From Puniceibacterium sediminis (lineage in GTDB: Bacteria; Pseudomonadota; Alphaproteobacteria; Rhodobacterales; Rhodobacteraceae): a DNA stretch of 64,000 nt. Below the pieces are notes generated by a model. The model was given only the letters and a program-made list of their open reading frames with translations, was not told the DNA's origin and ran no database searches. How positions within the stretch are numbered: position 1 is the stretch's first letter; each line of letters begins with the position of its first letter. The stretch spans positions 1 to 64,000 of the forward strand of contig NZ_FZNN01000020.1 of NCBI RefSeq assembly GCF_900188035.1. The letters are read 5' to 3'. This document shows positions 8,227 through 16,874 of the stretch, piece by piece. The position numbers were made by a program, and so were the translations under genes.

Positions 8227-9198
8227 ATGTCTGATCGCCTTCCTCCCATGGCGGCACTTAGGGCTTTCGAGGCAACAATCCGGACAGGTTCCCTGGCCAA
8301 GGCCAGCGAAGAACTTGGTGTGACACATGCCGCAATTTCTCAGCAATTACGTATACTTGAAGAGCATGTTGGCGTGCCTTTGCTGGACAGGACCGGCCGA
8401 AAAATGCAGTCAACCGCAGCAGGGGAAATCCTGGGTGGAGCGCTGACAAATGGCTTCCAAAAGGTCCGGGATGGGCTGCTGATGGTGCGGAAACAAGCAG
8501 CTGCAATGCCGTTGCGAATTTCAACAACGCCGTCATTTGCCGCGAATTGGCTGGTTCCAAGACTGCATTCATTTTCCGCAAAAAACCCCGATATTGAAAT
8601 TACCATCGACGCGCGGTGTTCGGTGATAGATTTGGATGATGGCAGCTTTGATGCAGCGATTCGTTTTGGAACGGAACCGGGCAGGGGGCTTAACAGCATT
8701 CCGGTTGTCATGACCGGTCTTAGCGTTATTGGAGCGCCCTCTCTCGTGGGGGATCAGACCGTTTTTGAGCCATCTGATTTGTTCCGCTTCACTTGGCTTT
8801 TGGAGCCAAACAAGGAAATCTTTATGTTATGGCTGTCAGAAAAAGGTTTGGACCCGGCCTCACACAGAAACCGGCTGACGATCGAAGGGGCCATGCATTA
8901 TTCCGCGCTTCTGGCCGGGCAGGGCATTTCCATTATGGGGAGCGAGCTGGCAGGCGCGGATATGAAAGCAGGGCGGCTCAGGATTCTGTTTGATGATATC
9001 GACACGCGCGACGACACCGGCTACCGGCTTGTCTGGTCGCCGCGCCTCGAACGCCCTGCGCTGCGTCATTTTGTGAAGTGGCTGAAGAGCCAAACAACGG
9101 CCGACGACAGTGAGTTCAAGAACGACAGTGGCCGTGTTGCCCTTTATGCGCAAAGGCTTGCGCCCAAATCAGCGGCCCGTGCGCGGGACAAGCCATAA
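8227..9198 (+). CDS. LysR-type transcriptional regulator, GcvA-like
   Basis: The 323-residue protein has an N-terminal winged helix-turn-helix (residues about 5-64, with SLAKASEELGVTHAAISQQLRILEE) and a periplasmic-binding-protein-like effector domain from about residue 90. The region PPMAALRAFEA at the start is typical of the GcvA/AmpR group. AAGGA eight bases before the ATG supports this start. It is transcribed away from the HAD-to-ahcY operon, and a strong dyad lies between them. It is the only regulator in the cluster and probably controls at least that operon, perhaps in response to a pathway intermediate. The last ~35 residues are polar and not part of the domain. Confidence 0.9.
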   Translation: MSDRLPPMAALRAFEATIRTGSLAKASEELGVTHAAISQQLRILEEHVGVPLLDRTGRKMQSTAAGEILGGALTNGFQKVRDGLLMVRKQAAAMPLRISTTPSFAANWLVPRLHSFSAKNPDIEITIDARCSVIDLDDGSFDAAIRFGTEPGRGLNSIPVVMTGLSVIGAPSLVGDQTVFEPSDLFRFTWLLEPNKEIFMLWLSEKGLDPASHRNRLTIEGAMHYSALLAGQGISIMGSELAGADMKAGRLRILFDDIDTRDDTGYRLVWSPRLERPALRHFVKWLKSQTTADDSEFKNDSGRVALYAQRLAPKSAARARDKP

Positions 9199-9227
9199 GC
9201 CTGACATCATTCAGATGTGACAAAAAA

Positions 9228-9250
9228 TGTGCGGCCCTGAAGGCCGCACA
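9228..9250 (-). terminator. Intrinsic terminator of the 22.9-9.3 kb operon
   Basis: On the minus strand TGTGCGGCC, a 5-base loop and GGCCGCACA are followed at once by six T residues (complement of 9222-9227). It lies 34 bp beyond the stop of the MFS gene at 9284. The stem also lies after the plus-strand lysR gene (stop at 9198) but has no T-run in that direction. Confidence 0.85.
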
Positions 9251-9283
9251 GGTGTTTCCCGCAGCGTTTTGCCGCTTGCGGTG

Positions 9284-10537
9284 TCAGGCCTGACGGGTCG
9301 CGCGATAGGCCCAGTTCAGCATGGCCAGACCGAGCAAGACCACACCAATCGACAGGATTGTCGTTCCCAGCCGAACATCGAGGAACTCGAAATAGGCCCC
9401 AAGCGCGAGGTTTCCCATTGCGCCGCCAAAAGAGCCGATCGTGAACCAATAGCTTATGACCTTGCCGATGTTGCGCTGGCTCACGTGGCGTTGGATGACC
9501 GTCAGAAGCGGAATATCAATCGTCGCAGCCCCCAGCCCGATCAAGAGCGCGCCGGTGAACAACGGCACCATGGGATAGGGGACAAACAGCGCCAGGGCGA
9601 GCAACATCAGACCAAAGCCCAAAACCGGTTCACACAGGAACGAAAAGACCAGCGGTCGGCGGAGCTGCAGCCGCCCCACGACCAAATTCCCAACGAATTC
9701 ACCCGCACCGTTGACGAACATCAAGGCCCCGAACAACCACGCGGGGCTTTCAAGCTCTCTCAGCACCAGCAGGGGCAGCACGATTTGCAGGGCGCCGCGC
9801 CAGAAAAAGGTGAAAGCCGCATAGCTCCAGACCCGGATGAGCAGTACGCGATCCGAAGACAGCTCTTTATAGCCCTGGCTCAGGTCCTCGCGCAAAGAGG
9901 TCTTTGCTGAGGGGGCATCGCTGTCGGTGTTAATCTCTGGCAAAAGTAGCAGCAACGCCGTCGAAACCACAAAGGCGGCTGCGGTCGCAAGGAAAATGCC
10001 GCCTTTCATGTCGAAATGCAAAAACCCCGCCAGCAGTCCGGAACCGAGGAAAAACGCTGGCCATGTGATGGTTTGAACCAGGGCATTGCCGGCCTGAAGC
10101 TGCTCTTCCTTCAGCAGTTTCGGAATCATGGATTTGGCCGCCGGAACGGAAATGGCAAAGCAGGTCGACACCAGAATGCCAAAGGCGGTGAGGCTGTAAA
10201 TATTGAGCGCGCCCGAGGTATAGAACAGAAACAGCCCCAGCATGAGCAGGGCGCGCAGCAGTTCGACCACGATGAGGAACCACCGTTTGTCCATGCGGTC
10301 CCCCATGACGCCGCCAATCGGCCCAAGAAAGCCGCGTGACAGGGTCACTCCGAAGGTGACAGCCCCAAGCTGCAAGGCCGAGGCGTTCATTTCGATCGCA
10401 AAATAGATGATCGTGACCGCCAGCAAACCGTCGCACAGATTGGTGATACACTGGCTGGTGAAAAATGCCGCATAGCTGCGTCGTTGCAGCAGCGTGAGAT
10501 AGGCGTCATCCGTGGGTGCATAGGTCATTGGTTTCAT
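9284..10537 (-). CDS. MFS transporter, EntS-like exporter
   Basis: This 417-residue integral membrane protein has about twelve hydrophobic segments and the MFS loop motif GGVMGDRMDKR between helices 2 and 3. It resembles the MFS_3 group that includes the enterobactin exporter EntS. It is the last gene before a strong terminator and overlaps the BtrH-like gene by 32 bp. ATG codons at 10537 and 10528 are both possible; GGAAG lies just before the first. Export of the finished metabolite, and so self-protection, is the likely role. A second MFS exporter (1426-2688) lies in the other operon. Confidence 0.8.
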   Translation of the reverse strand: MKPMTYAPTDDAYLTLLQRRSYAAFFTSQCITNLCDGLLAVTIIYFAIEMNASALQLGAVTFGVTLSRGFLGPIGGVMGDRMDKRWFLIVVELLRALLMLGLFLFYTSGALNIYSLTAFGILVSTCFAISVPAAKSMIPKLLKEEQLQAGNALVQTITWPAFFLGSGLLAGFLHFDMKGGIFLATAAAFVVSTALLLLLPEINTDSDAPSAKTSLREDLSQGYKELSSDRVLLIRVWSYAAFTFFWRGALQIVLPLLVLRELESPAWLFGALMFVNGAGEFVGNLVVGRLQLRRPLVFSFLCEPVLGFGLMLLALALFVPYPMVPLFTGALLIGLGAATIDIPLLTVIQRHVSQRNIGKVISYWFTIGSFGGAMGNLALGAYFEFLDVRLGTTILSIGVVLLGLAMLNWAYRATRQA

Positions 10538-11480
10538 CTTCTTCCAAAGATTGGGTCAAAGTGATGAGCGACGCGCTGAAGTCAGCCTCAGCCGCGGCGA
10601 GTTCAGCGGCGCGCGCGGGAATGCGTCGTGACGGGGGCATCTTGCCAAGGCCTGCAAAGGTGATCAGCTCGCGCAGTTTGAACGCGCGATCCGAGAGCGC
10701 GTCAGCCATGTTTGCCAAGTCCGGTTGATGTGCCACATCACGCAGGAAGGCCCCGAAGCAGCGTCTTGATCCGGCAAGGATCGACATGGCCTGGCCCAGA
10801 TGGCCGAACAGAACGCCCGGATCATTCCAGGGAGAGGCCAGCAGATCATGAATTCCGGTGAGCAGAACCAGGCTGTCTGTGCGCCCCTTCTGATGGGCGC
10901 GGAACCGATGCAACGCCGCCGCCGTATCCTGTGTTGCCAGGGCTGCATAAGTTCTGAATTCTCGTACGGAATTGTTGTTGTAAAACGCAGCCAGATCGGG
11001 GGTTTTGTAGCTGTAGTGGCAAAGAACGCTGGCAGGATTGTCGTCGATGATCGCCCAGGTATCGGTCTGGGCGTCATAGCCTGTGACGATAATCAGATGA
11101 AACAGATGCGCATTGCGGAATTCGGGGCAGTGTTCGAGATAGAAAACATCCCCCGCCAGCAACACAAACCCATCTGCGGCGATGCGTTCAAGAACAGTGT
11201 CGCGGGCCGTGGCAAAGTTGTCGGGAAATTGCGATTTGCGGTCGACCCCGGCCATCTGAAAATCCGCGTCTGTCAGGCCGTCAAAGTCGAAATCATATTT
11301 TGGTATGCGTTTGCGGATACATTGATCCAGAATGACATCACTCGACACATGGCATGTGGCAAACAATTCGGCCACCCGCACACGGCGTTCTGCCAGCATG
11401 ACGATACTGTGTCGCTGTGCGCAATTCAGGAAACTGCGGCTGAACAGCGCCATGTCATATGAATGAAGTTTTTCGGTCAT
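10506..11480 (-). CDS. BtrH-like N-terminal domain protein, putative acyltransferase
   Basis: The 324-residue protein resembles the butirosin BtrH_N / papain-like fold. Cys20 lies in FLNCAQRHS, a histidine in HLFHLIIVTGYD (about residues 125-135) and an aspartate in IIDDNP (about 146), the order of a Cys-His-Asp catalytic set. BtrH moves an acyl group from a carrier protein to an aminoglycoside amine. Here a discrete carrier protein and adenylation enzyme are encoded 3-4 kb upstream in the same operon, so transfer of a carrier-bound acyl group to an acceptor is an attractive role. A C39-like peptidase is the alternative. It has ATGA overlap with the flavin monooxygenase gene. The fold call is by eye and should be checked. 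Confidence 0.5.
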   Translation of the reverse strand: MTEKLHSYDMALFSRSFLNCAQRHSIVMLAERRVRVAELFATCHVSSDVILDQCIRKRIPKYDFDFDGLTDADFQMAGVDRKSQFPDNFATARDTVLERIAADGFVLLAGDVFYLEHCPEFRNAHLFHLIIVTGYDAQTDTWAIIDDNPASVLCHYSYKTPDLAAFYNNNSVREFRTYAALATQDTAAALHRFRAHQKGRTDSLVLLTGIHDLLASPWNDPGVLFGHLGQAMSILAGSRRCFGAFLRDVAHQPDLANMADALSDRAFKLRELITFAGLGKMPPSRRIPARAAELAAAEADFSASLITLTQSLEEDETNDLCTHG

Positions 11481-12724
11481 GTTGCCGGTTCCATCGCGCG
11501 TTTTTGCTGTGCGGCGGCTTGCTTGGCTGCCCCGACAAGGTAGCTTTTCTGGAATTGCGATGGCGTGACCAGGCGACCGGTCAAGTCAAGGTACCGCTGT
11601 TTCAGCCGATCATCCTGCAGGATCGTGGCATAGATTTTCCGGCTTGTTTCTTCCGATTTTGCCACACGGGCATCTGCCATGATCCCGCTTGCGTGCGGTG
11701 AAAAGAATTCTGCGTGGGCAGTTTCGTATTCGGCCAATGCGGCGTTGCGATCCGGGCCGTGACGCCCGATGGCATCCGCCAGGAAACGGGCCGACATCAG
11801 GCCAAAGGAACATCCCACACCGCTCATCGGATCAAGCGACAGGGCAGCGTCGCCGACAAAGGCAATGTCGTTTGTCACTGCCGGTCGCAGCTGATTGTCA
11901 TAGCGTTTGTACCCCATGACAGGGGTTTGCGGCGTGAAGCCGTTGAAATCGACGTCCGGCAAGTGACGTTTGAACTGATCGATCAGGTGATCGACACGGG
12001 TGCGGCCAGTACCCCAATCACCGAAGCTGTCGGATTTCACATAGACCGAAAGCAGCGTGCGCTCACCGATCAACGGATAGAGAAAGCTCATCTCGGCGTT
12101 GTTCAGCACGAACAAGGAGCGATTGTCCTGTGGCGCTGCGATGCCATGTCCGTAGATGAAATAGGCGAAGCGGTCATTGGGGGTTGTCTGTGTCGGCGCG
12201 GCGACAAGGCGGGCGATATCGGACATACGACCGTCCGCAGCAATCACGTAACGTGCCCTGACAGAGCCGGCTTGCGCCCCGTCCATGTGCGCTGTGAACA
12301 AATCGTCGGACCGTTCAAGGCCAATGACCCGGGTTGCCAGTTTGATATCGACCCCGTTTGCCGCCGCGAGTTGCCGCAATAGGGGGTCCATGACGCGCCT
12401 TTCAAGGTTATGCGCGGAGGAATGTATATCGTCCTTGCCGTAACCTGTTGGCGCGTCGATCGTGCCGCCGGGAACAAAGAACTTGGCCTGCGTCGCGATG
12501 CTGCATTCGGGACCCAACAGGTCGCTGGCCCCCAAATCCGCAAAGACATGATTGCCGACCGGTTGAACGAAATGGGTGCACAGCGATTTGTGATCCGTCA
12601 TGCTTCGCTTTGGATCAACCAACGAGACAGACAGCCCCGCCTTGGCCAGAAGGATGGCAGCGGCGGTGCCGGCAACTCCGGCACCAACCACAATCGCGTC
12701 ATAAAGCGGAAAGATCTGGGTCAT
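11477..12724 (-). CDS. FAD-dependent monooxygenase / geranylgeranyl-reductase-like oxidoreductase
   Basis: The 415-residue group A flavoprotein has the FAD dinucleotide fold VVGAGVAGTAAAILL near the N-terminus and the second FAD motif IAFVGDAALSLDPMSGVG around residue 293. This layout is shared by aromatic hydroxylases, flavin-dependent halogenases and geranylgeranyl reductases. The halogenase WxWxIP motif is not present. AAGGAC precedes the ATG. It sits between rhodanese and BtrH-like genes in the operon and may oxidise a carrier-bound or free intermediate. In an N-N pathway, oxidation of a hydrazine to a hydrazone, azo or diazo group is one option (inference). Confidence 0.75.
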   Translation of the reverse strand: MTQIFPLYDAIVVGAGVAGTAAAILLAKAGLSVSLVDPKRSMTDHKSLCTHFVQPVGNHVFADLGASDLLGPECSIATQAKFFVPGGTIDAPTGYGKDDIHSSAHNLERRVMDPLLRQLAAANGVDIKLATRVIGLERSDDLFTAHMDGAQAGSVRARYVIAADGRMSDIARLVAAPTQTTPNDRFAYFIYGHGIAAPQDNRSLFVLNNAEMSFLYPLIGERTLLSVYVKSDSFGDWGTGRTRVDHLIDQFKRHLPDVDFNGFTPQTPVMGYKRYDNQLRPAVTNDIAFVGDAALSLDPMSGVGCSFGLMSARFLADAIGRHGPDRNAALAEYETAHAEFFSPHASGIMADARVAKSEETSRKIYATILQDDRLKQRYLDLTGRLVTPSQFQKSYLVGAAKQAAAQQKRAMEPAT

Positions 12725-12749
12725 CGGATGGGTCCTTGGGTTCAGTGCG

Positions 12750-13148
12750 TCAGCAACCGCAAATGATTTCTGTGCCGGTGCGGGCCTTGGTGCCTTCGGT
12801 TGCGTATCCGTCGCGTATCCACCAATCGAGTCCGCCGATGAGCTCGCGCACCTCGAATCCGAGAGTCATCAGTTTGAGGGCGGTCTTTGTTGAGGCATTG
12901 CACCCGATCCCGTCGCAGTAGCAGACGTAGATGCGGCCTGGGTCCAGATCGGCGGTGCGGTGCACACAGATTTCGCGGTGGGGAATGTTGATGGCACCGG
13001 GAATATGCTCAACCTGATAGGCCGCGTCAGAGCGGCCATCCACGATGGTGATCGGCTTATTGCCCTTTTCCAGCGTGGTGTAGACATCGAAACTGTCCAT
13101 TTCGTAGGCCAGTTTCGCCTGATAGTGGCGCAGTTGATCCATATTCAT
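12750..13148 (-). CDS. Single-domain rhodanese (sulfurtransferase-like)
   Basis: The 132-residue protein has one rhodanese domain: IVDGRSDAAYQVEHIPGAINIP in the CH2A-type region and an active-site loop in YCDGIGCNAS at about residues 76-85, with a cysteine in the catalytic position. The C-terminus ends in Cys-Gly-Cys, which is unusual and could carry sulfur or bind metal. It would accept sulfane sulfur from a donor and pass it on. Start ATG at 13148 overlaps the hydrolase stop (ATGA) and has AAGGA upstream. No obvious sulfur-incorporating partner is visible, so whether the product contains sulfur is open. Confidence 0.8.
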   Translation of the reverse strand: MNMDQLRHYQAKLAYEMDSFDVYTTLEKGNKPITIVDGRSDAAYQVEHIPGAINIPHREICVHRTADLDPGRIYVCYCDGIGCNASTKTALKLMTLGFEVRELIGGLDWWIRDGYATEGTKARTGTEIICGC

Positions 13149-14080
13149 TTGTCGTTTCCTTTTACGAGAGTTTTAAGGTGTTCAGCGACCTGCGTCAGAG
13201 CCACATCGGCCGACTGCACACGCCCGGCATACAGCAGTGCATCATGGCCTTGCCCCTGCAACCAATGAAGGTCGGCCTTTGGGTGGCATTGCGCGAACGC
13301 CCGGGCTTCGTCGGCCAGAATATCGCAGGGCGCGGCAAAGATCGTGACAGGGCAGGGCAGCCGCGCCATGGCGAGCGGGTCTGTGCCATGCTGCACAAAC
13401 CAATCTGCCCACAACCGGCGAAACCACAACATGACCTCTGCATCCAGAAACAAACCGGTCGCGAAATCGCTGTATGACGGAAAAATCGTGCTGAGCGACA
13501 GGACGGGATAGACAAGCACGGCACCCTGAACCCGGTCGCGCACAGGCCCCGCCGCGATGTGCAGCGCAACAAGCCCCCCGATGCTGTCTCCAATAACGAT
13601 GTCGCGGCCATCTGGATTAAGCGCGCTCATGATCCGCGCGATCAAGGGGGACAGGCAGGTATCGGCGGTATTTTCAGGCATCTTGGCATAGCCATGCACC
13701 ATGATCCGCGCACCGGAACCGGCAGCCAGCCGGGTCAGCATCGGGAGGAAATCCAAGGCATCATAGTACACCAGACCGCCGCCATGGATGTAGTGAAGCG
13801 TGCAGTTCTGCGCATTTGCGGGGGTCAGGACATGGGTCCATCGGTCGGTTTGGCGAATGTCCACATCGGCTGATACCGGGTTGGTGTAATTCGCAATCCA
13901 CGCAGATTGTGCGGCGCGGCCATAATCGGCGTCATCGCGCGGGGCCACCTTGCGCATCATCAGTCGCCGCGCGGCGATCACGCGGCCAATATCCGGCGCA
14001 AGCGCCATATGCCGCGCGGTTGTTGGCTCTGGCAGCGTCGCCATGTTGCCGGGGACTGCGCAAAGCAGGGTTTGTGCCAT
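13145..14080 (-). CDS. Alpha/beta hydrolase of the HSL / hydrolase-3 group
   Basis: The 311-residue protein has the oxyanion motif HGGG (residues 99-102), nucleophile elbow GDSIGG with Ser166, and a late GQGHDAL with the probable catalytic His near residue 285. These are the features of hormone-sensitive-lipase-type esterases. Next to a carrier-protein gene (9 bp upstream) it could act as a thioesterase, releasing or editing the carrier-bound acyl group, or as an acyl transfer enzyme. A simple esterase that unmasks a protected product is also possible. It has ATGA overlap with the rhodanese gene. Confidence 0.8.
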   Translation of the reverse strand: MAQTLLCAVPGNMATLPEPTTARHMALAPDIGRVIAARRLMMRKVAPRDDADYGRAAQSAWIANYTNPVSADVDIRQTDRWTHVLTPANAQNCTLHYIHGGGLVYYDALDFLPMLTRLAAGSGARIMVHGYAKMPENTADTCLSPLIARIMSALNPDGRDIVIGDSIGGLVALHIAAGPVRDRVQGAVLVYPVLSLSTIFPSYSDFATGLFLDAEVMLWFRRLWADWFVQHGTDPLAMARLPCPVTIFAAPCDILADEARAFAQCHPKADLHWLQGQGHDALLYAGRVQSADVALTQVAEHLKTLVKGNDK

Positions 14081-14089
14081 TGACCTGCC

Positions 14090-14350
14090 CTATACCGTCG
14101 CCGAGTGGAAACGTGCCACGATATCGCAAAGCCCTGCGATACTGTCGGGCGTTTCCAGATCGTCGATGAAGTCTTCCAGGTCCACACCGGTCTGGGCGGA
14201 CAGGGCCACCACAAGATTGACCGCGGTCAGGCTGTCGATGCCAAGTGTGTGGAGCTTCGTGTCTGGCGCAAGCTCTGCGATGTCTGTGCCGCTCAGTTCG
14301 GCGGCGATCAGGGCGCGGACATCATCCAGAAAGGGTATCGTATCGGGCAT
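14090..14350 (-). CDS. Discrete acyl/peptidyl carrier protein
   Basis: This is an 86-residue acidic protein with the phosphopantetheine site LGIDSLTAV (Ser40) and the usual four-helix spacing. It is free-standing and lies 15 bp downstream of a stand-alone adenylation-domain gene, so the two probably work as a loading pair: AMP-activated amino acid or hydrazino acid is thioesterified to this protein. Activation needs a phosphopantetheinyl transferase, and one is encoded at 59885-60583. Carrier-bound intermediates could then be handled by the flavin monooxygenase, the alpha/beta hydrolase and the BtrH-like protein of the same operon. Confidence 0.9.
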   Translation of the reverse strand: MPDTIPFLDDVRALIAAELSGTDIAELAPDTKLHTLGIDSLTAVNLVVALSAQTGVDLEDFIDDLETPDSIAGLCDIVARFHSATV

Positions 14351-14365
14351 ATGTATGGTTCCTTT

Positions 14366-15934
14366 TTATCCAGAGACACAGACAGAGAGCCGCGCCAGAA
14401 GATCCCGGTCATTTGATTTTCCGGTTCCGGACAGGTTCGGTTTTGAAACGCTGTCCCAAAGGGACGGGCGTGCATAGGCGGGCAATACACGGTCAAGATG
14501 GCGGCGGGCCCTTGCGACCGCATCCGGATCATCGCTGACAAGGACCACGCCAATCAGCTGCGTTTTTCCCCGCGCGACAAGACCGGCAACAGCGCGGTCA
14601 ATCCCCGGCAGGGACATGCATTCCGACTGAATTTCGCCAAGGGAAATCCGGCGTCCGTTCAGTTTGACTTGGGAATCCGCGCGCCCCAGAAAGACCAGAT
14701 CGCCATCCACATCAAAGCTGCATATGTCGCCTGACCGATAATAGCGGACACCCGATCTTTCGAAAATCTGCTCTGCCGTGGCCGCGGGATCGCCAAGATA
14801 GCCCGCCATCACCTGCACCCCGCCAAGGCAAAGCTCACCGGGCTGATCAGCCCCGGTGATGTCCTGCCCGGCCGGATCCAACAGTCTGATATCGACACCG
14901 GCCAGCGGGCGACCGATGGGAAATGCCGTTGTCCGCCCGGGTTCGGGGATCTTCAGCTCGAATCCGGTGCAGACAATGGTGACTTCTGTTGGGCCATAGA
15001 CATTATACACCCGCAAATCAGGCCGGGCAGATTTCCAGAGGTTGAGAATTGCGGGCTGGCAGGTTTCGGCCCCGGTCATGATCATTTCCAGATCGGGGAA
15101 ACAATCGGGATGGATCTCTGATGCATCATCTGACAGCACGGCGAGCAAAGTGGATACTGCGATCAGATGCGTTATGCGCTGACGCGCCAGGGTCCGCCGC
15201 ATGATCATTCCGACAGCGGGCCGGTTGTACAAATAAACAAATGCGCCGACCGAGAGCGGCAGCAGTGTGTCCTCTATCGAAACATCGAAATGAAACGGCG
15301 CAAAGCTTAGCACCCGGGCGCCCGCGCCAAATTGCAGCATCTGGTTATGCGCGTGAAAATAGGCCGAAAGGCTTTGATGCGTGATCTGTACGCCCTTGGG
15401 TTTTCCCGTCGATCCAGAGGTATGGATGATATAGGCAATGTCGTCCGGGCCGGGTAAAGGGCGCACTATGTCGTCTGGTCTGTCTTTGGTCAGCTGGTGC
15501 CAGTCGCTGATATCCAGATGCGGGTGACCTTGAACAATTGCTGGGCCGAAACCTACGGTCAGCGCGGGCCGGGCGCGGCCGATCATGCTGCTGAGCCTCT
15601 CTGCGGGCAGATCAGCATCAATCGGGACATAAACCGCTCTGAGTTTCCAGATCGCCACCGCGATTGCGGGCACGATGGGCCATTTTTTCGTCAGGACGAC
15701 CACGCGATCCCCAGGGGTGATGCCCCAGCGATCCCTTAGAATGTGCGCCATGTTCAGCGCTGCTGTTTCAAGATCCCGGTAGGTGAGTTCGGTTTTCGGG
15801 TCGGCAACCGCGACTTTGTCCGGCGTTGTCGCATCGCCCATGCGCAGTAACCCGCCAAGATCAGCCAGCTTTCCGCCCCAAGGGCCGGGCCCGCAATCGG
15901 CAGACCAAGGCGGTTCAAACAAATTCTGGGTCAT
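14366..15934 (-). CDS. Stand-alone NRPS-type adenylation enzyme
   Basis: The 522-residue AMP-forming enzyme has core motifs in order: IIHTSGSTGKPKG (A3), FHFDVSIEDTL (A4), VYNVYGPTE (A5), GELCLGG, YYRSGD (A7), FLGRADSQVKLNGRRI (A8) and a Lys near the C-terminus in GTGKSNDRD (A10). No carrier or condensation domain is attached. Aligning by eye to the PheA pocket gives roughly D-V-E-I-M-G-V-I-V-K, a code I do not recognise. The ATG at 15934 is chosen: it has AGGTGG five bases upstream, and the longer frame adds non-conserved residues. It overlaps the GNAT gene by 20 bp. It probably loads the adjacent carrier protein with a non-standard amino acid. Confidence 0.85.
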   Translation of the reverse strand: MTQNLFEPPWSADCGPGPWGGKLADLGGLLRMGDATTPDKVAVADPKTELTYRDLETAALNMAHILRDRWGITPGDRVVVLTKKWPIVPAIAVAIWKLRAVYVPIDADLPAERLSSMIGRARPALTVGFGPAIVQGHPHLDISDWHQLTKDRPDDIVRPLPGPDDIAYIIHTSGSTGKPKGVQITHQSLSAYFHAHNQMLQFGAGARVLSFAPFHFDVSIEDTLLPLSVGAFVYLYNRPAVGMIMRRTLARQRITHLIAVSTLLAVLSDDASEIHPDCFPDLEMIMTGAETCQPAILNLWKSARPDLRVYNVYGPTEVTIVCTGFELKIPEPGRTTAFPIGRPLAGVDIRLLDPAGQDITGADQPGELCLGGVQVMAGYLGDPAATAEQIFERSGVRYYRSGDICSFDVDGDLVFLGRADSQVKLNGRRISLGEIQSECMSLPGIDRAVAGLVARGKTQLIGVVLVSDDPDAVARARRHLDRVLPAYARPSLWDSVSKPNLSGTGKSNDRDLLARLSVCVSG

Positions 15935-16382
15935 GGGCCACCTGAAGTGTGAAGCGGGATTTGGTAAGTTCCTGAGCCCGGAGACTGTGGTAAAATGCCC
16001 GGCCCAGATCGTTGTCAGGCGGGGTTTGCCATTGAATTTCCTTGCAGTCATGCTCGCATGCAAAACGCTGAAGCGTCGCCATCATTCGCCTGCCAAACCC
16101 CTGCCGACGGATCGAGGGGGCGAGGTAGAGACAATCCAGATACACGAAAGGCCGCGCAGCCCATGTAGCGGTGTCGATGGTCGCGGTCATATAGCCTTGC
16201 AGTGGCCCGGCCATATCGACAACCCATCCGAACAGATGCGGCTGTGGTGCAAAGAAAAGGCTGTCCCAGCGTTCGACCTGATCGGACCTGGTGAACGTCA
16301 GCCCTTCGTATTCGGCATGTTCCTGGCACAACGGCACCAAGGCGTTGAGATCGCGCGCTTCTATGGGGCGAATATTGCTCAT
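15915..16382 (-). CDS. GNAT-family N-acetyltransferase
   Basis: The 155-residue protein has a GNAT fold: MSNIRPIEARDLNALVPLC at the start, then LYLAPSIRRQGFGRRMM, which is acetyl-CoA-binding motif A (R/Q-x-x-G-x-G). ATG 16382 is used because it overlaps the upstream stop as ATGA; a longer frame exists but encodes nothing conserved. It would acylate an amine. In a cluster making diaminobutyrate and probably a hydrazine, it could protect an amino group during synthesis or confer self-resistance. It is not EctA-like by its context, since no ectoine synthase gene is present. Confidence 0.75.
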   Translation of the reverse strand: MSNIRPIEARDLNALVPLCQEHAEYEGLTFTRSDQVERWDSLFFAPQPHLFGWVVDMAGPLQGYMTATIDTATWAARPFVYLDCLYLAPSIRRQGFGRRMMATLQRFACEHDCKEIQWQTPPDNDLGRAFYHSLRAQELTKSRFTLQVAHDPEFV

Positions 16383-16873
16383 ACCGTGCCCTCGTATCTG
16401 CAGGCCAGATAGGCAGAGAGCGCATCCTGCGTCAGCCCGTTGCCGGGCCGCAGAACGGTTTCGATCCAGGCATCTGCTTCGGCCATCATCAGGCGCATTT
16501 CCCAGATACAGGCGATCAGTTTGGGATCGGCCAGCGGCGCGCATTTGAGTCCGGTCACATGCTGCGCAAGGCTAAAGACGCTGTGGCGGATATTGTTGGC
16601 GTTGTTGAACCGCGAAATCAGAAGATAAAAACCATCATCCGCCATGTGAAAAATCGCGAAACCGGCCGGATGATCCTGCGGCTGCTGCAAGGTCGCGGCC
16701 GCATCACGCACAGCCACTTCAAACGTGGCGGCGTCGGGCAGGTCATCCACTGTCCATTTGTCGGACAGAATGGCATAGACCTTCACCGGCCAAGCCCCCT
16801 GGACGATACCCAGATCGACGACCTGGCGCGATGCGAACTTCATCGGATTGCTGATCTGCGCTGTGGCCCCCAT
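16379..16873 (-). CDS. Uncharacterised cluster protein
   Basis: I do not recognise this 164-residue soluble protein. It is rich in aromatic residues (FHMADDGFYLLISRFNNANN) with a helical C-terminal half (LIACIWEMRLMMAEADAWIE). There is no signal peptide or membrane segment. It is tightly packed between the DUF3291-like gene (1 bp upstream) and the GNAT gene (ATGA overlap), so it is very likely a real, translated member of the pathway. A role paired with its upstream neighbour is possible. Confidence 0.65.
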   Translation of the reverse strand: MGATAQISNPMKFASRQVVDLGIVQGAWPVKVYAILSDKWTVDDLPDAATFEVAVRDAAATLQQPQDHPAGFAIFHMADDGFYLLISRFNNANNIRHSVFSLAQHVTGLKCAPLADPKLIACIWEMRLMMAEADAWIETVLRPGNGLTQDALSAYLACRYEGTV

Positions 16874-16874
16874 G

